From Candidatus Methanoplasma sp. (lineage in GTDB: Archaea; Thermoplasmatota; Thermoplasmata; Methanomassiliicoccales; Methanomethylophilaceae), in contig JAIRQG010000032.1 of assembly GCA_031256615.1 (NCBI GenBank), positions 1 to 5,388 of the forward strand: a stretch of 5,388 nt of DNA. The letters are read 5' to 3'. The translations under genes and the position numbers were made by a program. Below, piece after piece: positions 1-3,739 of the stretch. Within the stretch, counting starts at the first letter, position 1; every line of letters begins with the position of its first letter. Below the pieces are notes generated by a model. The model was not told where the DNA came from. It saw only the letters and a list, made by a program, of their open reading frames with translations, and did not search any database.

Positions 1-222
1 TGGATATTCTGGCTGAACATAATGCTCGGTGTTTCCAATGCGATCCCCGCATATCCTTTCGACGGCGGGTTCACATTCCAGGGAGGCCTCAGCGCGCTGC
101 TGGAAAGACTCGGTATGAAGAACGAGAAGAAAAGAGAGGAGCTCACAGGCAGAGTTACAAACTATCTGTCGATGATAATGATATTCATGCTCATACTGGT
201 CATCGCAGCCGTTGTAATTTGA
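1..222 (+). CDS. Site-2-type M50 membrane metalloprotease, C-terminal fragment
   Basis: The reading frame is open from base 1 and ends at TGA 220-222, so only the last 73 residues are visible and the start lies upstream of the window. Seen: a hydrophobic stretch ends in N-A-I-P-A-Y-P-F-D-G-G (residues 13-23). This matches the NxxPxxPxDGG motif of M50/S2P intramembrane proteases, in which the Asp (residue 21) supplies the third zinc ligand. The HExxH motif that holds the other two ligands would lie upstream and cannot be checked. Next come a charged segment (GMKNEKKREELTGR) and a last membrane helix of about 22 residues that ends the protein. Family knowledge: such proteins cleave substrates within the membrane, often in regulated proteolysis. 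The substrate here is unknown. The next gene follows closely on the same strand but seems to have its own promoter, so co-transcription is uncertain. Confidence 0.75.
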   Translation, partial: WIFWLNIMLGVSNAIPAYPFDGGFTFQGGLSALLERLGMKNEKKREELTGRVTNYLSMIMIFMLILVIAAVVI

Positions 223-234
223 TTGTATGACGCA

Positions 235-248
235 ACATATTTTATTTA
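235..248 (+). promoter_or_regulatory. Putative TATA element of the methanogenesis marker 2 gene
   Basis: An A/T-only run (ACATATTTTATTTA) sits about 25-35 bases before ATG 271, in a region otherwise of mixed composition. Archaeal TATA boxes lie about 25 bases before the transcription start, which would put the 5' end at roughly 265-271. That gives a leaderless or nearly leaderless mRNA, consistent with the lack of a Shine-Dalgarno sequence before ATG 271. Position and composition are the only evidence. Confidence 0.4.
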
Positions 249-270
249 TTGCAGCATCATATCCGTGACT

Positions 271-1254
271 ATGTCTCTGGAAGTCATTGTTGAGGCTATA
301 AGGACATTTCCCGGAGTCACCCGCAAAAAAGCTGTTCATGAGGTCGTCGAATCCTTTTCCACTAAAGAGTTCCCTCACATCGGAGTTTCGGAGGGGGAGG
401 ATGCGGCAGCTGTCGAATACGGCGACGACTACATCTTGTTCGCAGCCGACGGCATAATGGAATCCCTTGTTGAAACGGATCCGTTCTACGCAGGGTATTT
501 TGCCGTTCTTGTGAACGTGAACGATATAGCGGCGATGGGGGGAAGACCTTTGGCAATGGTGGATGTCATCTCAGTGTCGAAAAGCAAAGTGTGCGGCGAC
601 ATCCTGAAAGGCATGGCCGCCGCTGTCAAAAAGTTCAATGTTCCGATCGTCGGAGGCCATACCCACCCCGATTGCAAATACAACGCTATCGACATTTCCA
701 TAATAGGGACGGTTCCGAAGAAAGATATAATACTGAGTTGCAAAGCGAAGGACAATGATGACATCCTTTTCGTAATGGACCTTGACGGGTTCTTCCCGGA
801 AAGCCTGAAATATGCCTGGGATACAACAACGAAAAAAGATGCTTCGGTCGTTCAGGCGCAAATGAGGACGATGTCGATCATAGCATCGAAACACCTTGCC
901 AATTCCGCAAAGGACCTGAGCAATCCCGGATGCATAGGAACCCTGGGAATGATGCTTGAAAGCTCTATGAAGGGCGGTACCGTCGATATACGGAAGATAC
1001 CCACGCCCGAAGGCGTCGACCTGATCCAATGGCTTCTTTCATACCAAGGATGCGGATTCGTTTTCGCATGCCCCGAGAAAAACTCGCCGGAGATCATTTC
1101 TCTGTTCGAGAAGGTGGGATGTTCCGGTGCCGTTGTCGGAAAGATTGATGACAGTAAGGAACTCAAACTTGTTCTGGACGGGGAATCGAAGGTCTTGTTC
1201 GATTTTAAGAAGGACATCATAACCGGATGTTCGCCGAAAAAAGAAAAGCGTTAG
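271..1254 (+). CDS. mmp2: Methanogenesis marker protein 2 (AIR synthase-related)
   Basis: This 327-residue protein belongs to the PurM/ThiL/HypE/SelD-like fold, in the branch known as methanogenesis marker 2, which is nearly confined to methanogens. Its exact reaction is not established; a role in making or maturing a methanogenesis cofactor or enzyme is commonly assumed. Seen, numbered from ATG 271: GEDAAAV (42-48) and AADG (58-61), the acidic metal/ATP-binding region of the N-terminal domain; NDIAAMGG (84-91), the family's most conserved strand; VGGHTHPD (127-134); then a C-terminal domain with SNPGCIGTLGMMLES (217-231), matching the usual D/SNPGxxGTxxM loop. The tail is lysine-rich. The frame is open back to TTG 223, directly after the previous stop. 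I prefer ATG 271 because the extra 16 residues look unlike the family N-terminus and a TATA-like element overlaps that stretch. The gene ends with TAG inside the antisense SRP RNA locus. Confidence 0.85.
   Translation: MSLEVIVEAIRTFPGVTRKKAVHEVVESFSTKEFPHIGVSEGEDAAAVEYGDDYILFAADGIMESLVETDPFYAGYFAVLVNVNDIAAMGGRPLAMVDVISVSKSKVCGDILKGMAAAVKKFNVPIVGGHTHPDCKYNAIDISIIGTVPKKDIILSCKAKDNDDILFVMDLDGFFPESLKYAWDTTTKKDASVVQAQMRTMSIIASKHLANSAKDLSNPGCIGTLGMMLESSMKGGTVDIRKIPTPEGVDLIQWLLSYQGCGFVFACPEKNSPEIISLFEKVGCSGAVVGKIDDSKELKLVLDGESKVLFDFKKDIITGCSPKKEKR
1237..1247 (-). terminator. U-tract terminator of the SRP RNA
   Basis: Read on the minus strand, helix 1 of the SRP RNA is followed after three bases by TTTTCTTTTTT. 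Archaeal RNA polymerase stops at such U-rich tracts without needing a strong hairpin. The tract lies inside the last codons of the convergent marker 2 gene, where it is read as a Lys/Glu-rich tail. Confidence 0.5.
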
Positions 1255-1553
1255 GCCACAGAGGTGGACATCGCATCCACTCCAAGTTGACCGCATCGCT
1301 TCTCAACCCTGCGACCCCGCAAACGTCAGTAGCACGAGGTAAGGCTGCTCCCGTCAGGACCTGACCCGGTTTCCCCGATCAATGTGCGCGATGCGGCCCT
1401 CCGGACGCTCAATGCACAAACTCCAACTCTGCAGGACAAGATCTCATAGTCACTTTGCGGGCTTGGACCTTCAGCTCTGCCGCCCCCTGCTGTCACCCCC
1501 GCTATTGACGGTTGCGGGTGTAGGGCACGCCAAGCTCCCCGGTCAAGCCTAAC
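1250..1553 (-). ncRNA. ffs: Signal recognition particle RNA (archaeal 7S, about 304 nt)
   Basis: This RNA is the scaffold of the signal recognition particle, which binds SRP19 and SRP54 and delivers ribosomes making membrane or secreted proteins to the membrane. Seen on the minus strand: helix 8 with the hallmark GGGUCAGGUCC...GGGAGCAGCC, which holds the SRP54-binding internal loops (about 1342-1367). Helix 6 (about 1384-1417) has a GGAG loop at 1402-1399, the SRP19 contact. The 5' Alu domain (about 1495-1545) has a helix 3 loop containing GGCG and a helix 4 of the type CCGC..CGUCAAUA..GCGG. The ends pair as helix 1: GUUAGGC (1553-1547) with GCCUAAC (1256-1250). Helix 5 is supported by ACAGCAGGGGG (1493-1483) with CCACCUCUGU (1267-1258), and by CCCGCAAA (1461-1454) with UUUGCGGG (1323-1316). 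The 304-nt span is usual for archaea. Exact ends are inferred from helix 1. The helix 8 loop is UGAC rather than GNAR, and the usual UGUAA turn between helices 3 and 4 is not seen. Confidence 0.92.
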
Positions 1554-1572
1554 AATAGGCCTATTGAAGGAA

Positions 1573-1590
1573 GATATTTAATATCTTTCC
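1573..1590 (-). promoter_or_regulatory. BRE/TATA promoter of the SRP RNA
   Basis: On the minus strand the sequence GGAAAGATATTAAATATC combines a purine-rich BRE-like element (GGAAA) with a TATA-like core (ATATTAAATAT). The core is centred about 25 bases before the 5' end predicted from helix 1 (1553), the normal archaeal distance. The core is almost palindromic, so it could in principle be read in either direction, but the purine BRE favours leftward transcription. Confidence 0.6.
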
Positions 1591-1660
1591 ACCGCTGGAA
1601 AGGCGCGGCAACCAAAACCTCTCTGTTTCCGGCGTAGTTGTTGTATATCTATATGCTGGA

Positions 1661-1699
1661 AGGTACAATATAGAAATCTCTTCGTTTCCGACTGTACCT
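1661..1699. promoter_or_regulatory. Candidate operator: 7-bp inverted repeat before the symporter TATA box
   Basis: AGGTACA (1661-1667) is the exact reverse complement of TGTACCT (1693-1699), with 25 bases between. The right arm abuts the TATA element at 1699-1709. The position would suit a transcription factor acting on the symporter operon, but a 7-bp repeat with a long spacer may be chance. Confidence 0.25.
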
Positions 1700-1709
1700 A
1701 TTATATACC
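1699..1709 (+). promoter_or_regulatory. TATA element of the symporter operon
   Basis: TATTATATACC is the last strong A/T element before the small membrane protein gene. An archaeal start about 25 bases downstream would fall near 1730-1735, giving a leader of about 30 bases that contains the GGAGG site before ATG 1761. A second TATA-like run at 1643-1650 could give a longer leader. Confidence 0.5.
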
Positions 1710-1748
1710 TGTCAGAGAGTTAGTGTGTACCATGTTAGCATTTAGCAC

Positions 1749-1753
1749 GGAGG
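1749..1753 (+). promoter_or_regulatory. Ribosome binding site of the symporter accessory gene
   Basis: GGAGG ends seven bases before ATG 1761. It is a full Shine-Dalgarno match at the standard distance, and it is a main reason for accepting the 44-codon frame as a real gene. Confidence 0.75.
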
Positions 1754-1760
1754 CGTAAAA

Positions 1761-1895
1761 ATGACGTTTTTCGGGTTGACAGACCCCTATATCATTGGGG
1801 CATATGTAGGCTGCATTCTCTGCGTAATATTATGCTGCGGGTGGGCCATATTAAAAAAAGATAAGATAATTGATGAAAAAGAAGGTGAGGAATGA
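1761..1895 (+). CDS. Symporter small accessory protein (44 residues, one membrane span)
   Basis: This small gene encodes 44 residues, beginning MTFFGLTDPYIIGAY and ending in a charged tail (KKDKIIDEKEGEE) before TGA 1893-1895. Seen: a short N-terminus with the motif GLTDP, one hydrophobic helix of about 20 residues (roughly 11-31) rich in Gly and Cys, then Lys/Glu/Asp. This closely matches the type called symporter small accessory protein, typically about 40 residues with an N-terminal G(L/I)xDPW-like motif followed by one helix containing a C-I-L segment. It is found directly before sodium:solute symporter genes. Here the stop codon overlaps the carrier start (ATGA), so the two are surely co-translated. 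The small protein probably sits beside the carrier in the membrane and helps its assembly, stability or activity; that role is inferred from the pairing. Its strong ribosome binding site supports expression. Confidence 0.82.
   Translation: MTFFGLTDPYIIGAYVGCILCVILCCGWAILKKDKIIDEKEGEE
1883..1888 (+). promoter_or_regulatory. Ribosome binding site of the symporter, bearing on the start choice
   Basis: AGGTGA lies inside the 3' end of the accessory gene. It is only three bases from ATG 1892 but six from the adjacent ATG 1895. The better spacing argues that the second ATG may be the one used, which would shorten the product by one Met. Coupling to the upstream stop works with either. Confidence 0.5.
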
Positions 1896-3553
1896 TGGCC
1901 TCCGAAGGCGTGCCATTTAGCATGTTTTTAGTGATGATGGCCGTATTCGTCGCGTCTATGATACTGCTCGGCTGGTACGGATATCGGCACACGAAAGATA
2001 ATCAGCAGTTCCTTCTCGGAAGGAACAAAGCAAACGCGCTGCTGATCGCTCTTTCGTACGGCGCGACGTTCCTGAGCGCTTCCGCGATAATAGGATTCGG
2101 CGGTCAGGCGGCCACCCACGGACTTGGCCTGATGTGGCTGTGCTTCCTCAATCTTGCATTGGGATTGTTCGTGCCGTTCGTTCTGTTTGCGCCCAGGGTC
2201 AGGAAGATCGGGAGGGCGCTGGGAGCGTCAACGTTTGCCGACCTTCTGGGAAAGATATTCAAATCCAATTGGATCCGCGGGTTCATCGCGGGTTTAATAA
2301 TCATTATGATGCCCATCTACGGCGCCGCGGTAATGAAAGGGGGAGTGAACACCCTTGTTGTATTGACAGGAACGATGGACCTGTACAATATCATCCTGAT
2401 AATACTGGCAATAGTGGTGGGGTTGTACGTTGTGTACGGCGGGATAATCGCCGTGATGTACAACGACGTCCTGCAGGCGTCGGTAATGGCCATAGGCATG
2501 GTCGTCATACTTGCGGTCACCTTGTACACGCTCGGCGGCTTCACGGCAGCTTTCAACTCGCTTTCCGACCTAACGGCATCGGCGGGCACATTGCCGGGAT
2601 TCAATGGGTTTACGGGTTACCCCTCATTCGGTACACCTGAATGGTGGACTTTAACATCCACATTCCTTCTAGGAGTGGGGATCGGCGCCATGACGCAACC
2701 GCAGCTTGTGGTAAGATTCATGTCTGCGAAAGATGACAAGATGCTCAACCGCTCGCTGATCGTAGGAAGCATATTCATGTTCATCGTCGTCGGTTGCGCT
2801 TACACTGTCGGCTCAATGACCAACGTATATTTCTTCAACGAATACGGGCAAACCGCATTCCCGTACGTTACCGGCACTCTCGGACAGGGAGTGGACTTCA
2901 TCATCCCCAACTACGTTCTGGACGTGTTCAGCGGCGTATCGCTCGGAGAAGTGTTCATCTGCGTATTCATTCTGTCTCTGCTCTGTGCCGCGATTTCCAC
3001 GATCAGTGCCCTTTTGCACACGATCGGTGTGGCGGGCGGACATGATATATATTCTATCTTCAGGAGCAGAAAGTCCAAAGAACAGAAGATGGAGGATTTC
3101 CAGTCGCTTAAGGTCAACAGGATCGTGACGGCCATTGTGATGGTGTTGGTAGTGGTGTATTGTTACCTCATGCCTAACGATATCATCGCCAAAGCAACAT
3201 CGCTGTTCATGGGCATGACCGCTGCAGCGCTTCTCCCCCTGATGGTGTACGGTCTGTATTCAAAGGCTCCTAAAACAAAGGTCGCAGCCGCAAGCATGGG
3301 TGTGGGTACGGCTACGTACTTGTTCTGGGCGCTGTTCATCAATGCCGGATCGTCGATATTCCTTCCGATATGCAAGTGGCTGACTGGAAACAAGGTCCTC
3401 TTCATGGATTCGAACATAATGTACGTTGATGCGTTGATAGTCGCACTTCCGCTGTCCGCGCTCACATTGCTCATCGCGTTCGCTTGGATGAGATGGGTGA
3501 CTCCGAAGATATCAAAGGCGGGCAGTGAAAAGAAGGGCACAACAAAGCAGTAA
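1892..3553 (+). CDS. Sodium:solute symporter, SSS (SLC5-like) family
   Basis: This 553-residue (or 552 from ATG 1895) inner membrane carrier takes up a solute by sodium symport. About 13 hydrophobic helices can be counted, the usual number for the family with its LeuT-like fold. Seen: a first helix ending in W-Y-G-Y-R and a polar loop with LLGR (41-44); the unwound second-helix region SYGATFLSASAIIGFGG (55-71); VYGGIIAVMYNDVLQ (181-195), matching the GGxxAVxxxDxxQ signature; QPQLVVRFMSAKD (269-281), another family signature; and CAAISTISALLHTIG (365-379), matching AAxSTxxS, whose Ser/Thr residues help form the sodium site. The C-terminus is short and lysine-rich. The substrate cannot be read from these motifs; amino acids, carboxylates and other solutes are all possible. 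It is coupled to the small accessory gene by a four-base overlap. The stop is TAA, followed by T-rich termination signals. Confidence 0.9.
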   Translation: MMASEGVPFSMFLVMMAVFVASMILLGWYGYRHTKDNQQFLLGRNKANALLIALSYGATFLSASAIIGFGGQAATHGLGLMWLCFLNLALGLFVPFVLFAPRVRKIGRALGASTFADLLGKIFKSNWIRGFIAGLIIIMMPIYGAAVMKGGVNTLVVLTGTMDLYNIILIILAIVVGLYVVYGGIIAVMYNDVLQASVMAIGMVVILAVTLYTLGGFTAAFNSLSDLTASAGTLPGFNGFTGYPSFGTPEWWTLTSTFLLGVGIGAMTQPQLVVRFMSAKDDKMLNRSLIVGSIFMFIVVGCAYTVGSMTNVYFFNEYGQTAFPYVTGTLGQGVDFIIPNYVLDVFSGVSLGEVFICVFILSLLCAAISTISALLHTIGVAGGHDIYSIFRSRKSKEQKMEDFQSLKVNRIVTAIVMVLVVVYCYLMPNDIIAKATSLFMGMTAAALLPLMVYGLYSKAPKTKVAAASMGVGTATYLFWALFINAGSSIFLPICKWLTGNKVLFMDSNIMYVDALIVALPLSALTLLIAFAWMRWVTPKISKAGSEKKGTTKQ

Positions 3554-3576
3554 AACGAATTCCGCAGTTCCAAACC

Positions 3577-3595
3577 TTTTACAACTTTTACTTTT
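3577..3595 (+). terminator. U-rich termination region of the symporter operon
   Basis: Three TTTT tracts (3577-3580, 3586-3589, 3592-3595) follow the symporter stop by about 25-40 bases with no strong hairpin. Closely spaced T-tracts are the typical archaeal termination signal. The rest of the spacer up to 3700 shows no convincing gene. Confidence 0.45.
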
Positions 3596-3701
3596 CACCC
3601 TGACTTTCTCGGTAACATCGGGAATGATCGGACATCTGCCGGACCATGATATACCCGGTTTGCCGAGTTATTATAAAAATAAAAAGAGGTTTAAGGAGGA
3701 T

Positions 3702-3729
3702 AAAAAGGCACCGAATAATTACTCGGTGC
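3702..3729 (-). terminator. Hairpin plus U-tract terminator of the surface-protein gene
   Basis: On the minus strand, GCACCGA (3729-3723) and TCGGTGC (3714-3708) form a perfect 7-bp stem with an 8-base A/T-rich loop. TTTTT (3706-3702) comes one base after the stem, and more T-runs follow at 3685-3674. The stem begins 11 bases after the stop codon (TGA, 3742-3740) of the leftward gene, so it is placed as that gene's transcription terminator. Confidence 0.75.
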
Positions 3730-3739
3730 ATGATCAACA

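Larger units (their letters stand above)
1594..1711. repeat. Imperfect tandem repeat, period about 60 bp, in the divergent promoter region
   Basis: Two adjacent copies align by eye in the same order. GCTGGAAAGG (1594-1603) matches GCTGGAAGG (1655-1663). CTCTGTTTCCG (1621-1631) matches CTCTTCGTTTCCG (1678-1690). TTGTATATCT (1641-1650) matches TTATATACCT (1701-1710). The offsets of these blocks are 61, 59 and 60 bases. The second copy ends in the TATA box assigned to the symporter operon, and the first ends in a similar TATA-like run. This suggests an old local duplication of a promoter. The copies have diverged, so only the shared blocks are certain. Confidence 0.5.

Noticed and set aside
571..1029. 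Minus-strand frame of about 150 codons opposite the marker 2 gene
   Set aside because: It lies wholly inside a well-recognised gene, and its product is Arg/His/Phe-rich with no domain-like pattern. It is a shadow frame.
1255..1570. Possible protein gene or tRNA cluster in the long spacer after the marker 2 gene
   Set aside because: The stretch is explained in full by the SRP RNA on the minus strand; no cloverleaf or coding frame is needed.
1573..1585. Near-palindrome GATATTTAATATC as a regulator site
   Set aside because: It coincides with the TATA core expected for the SRP RNA. A/T-only palindromes arise easily in TATA boxes, so a separate operator is not supported.
3163..3573. Minus-strand frame of 136 codons opposite the end of the symporter
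   Set aside because: It is antisense to a clear membrane carrier, has no ribosome binding site context, and resembles no known protein.
3691..3732. Shine-Dalgarno-like TTAAGGAGGA followed by ATG at 3730
   Set aside because: The spacing to the ATG is about 30 bases, and the stretch between is the terminator hairpin of the opposite gene. No sensible frame follows.
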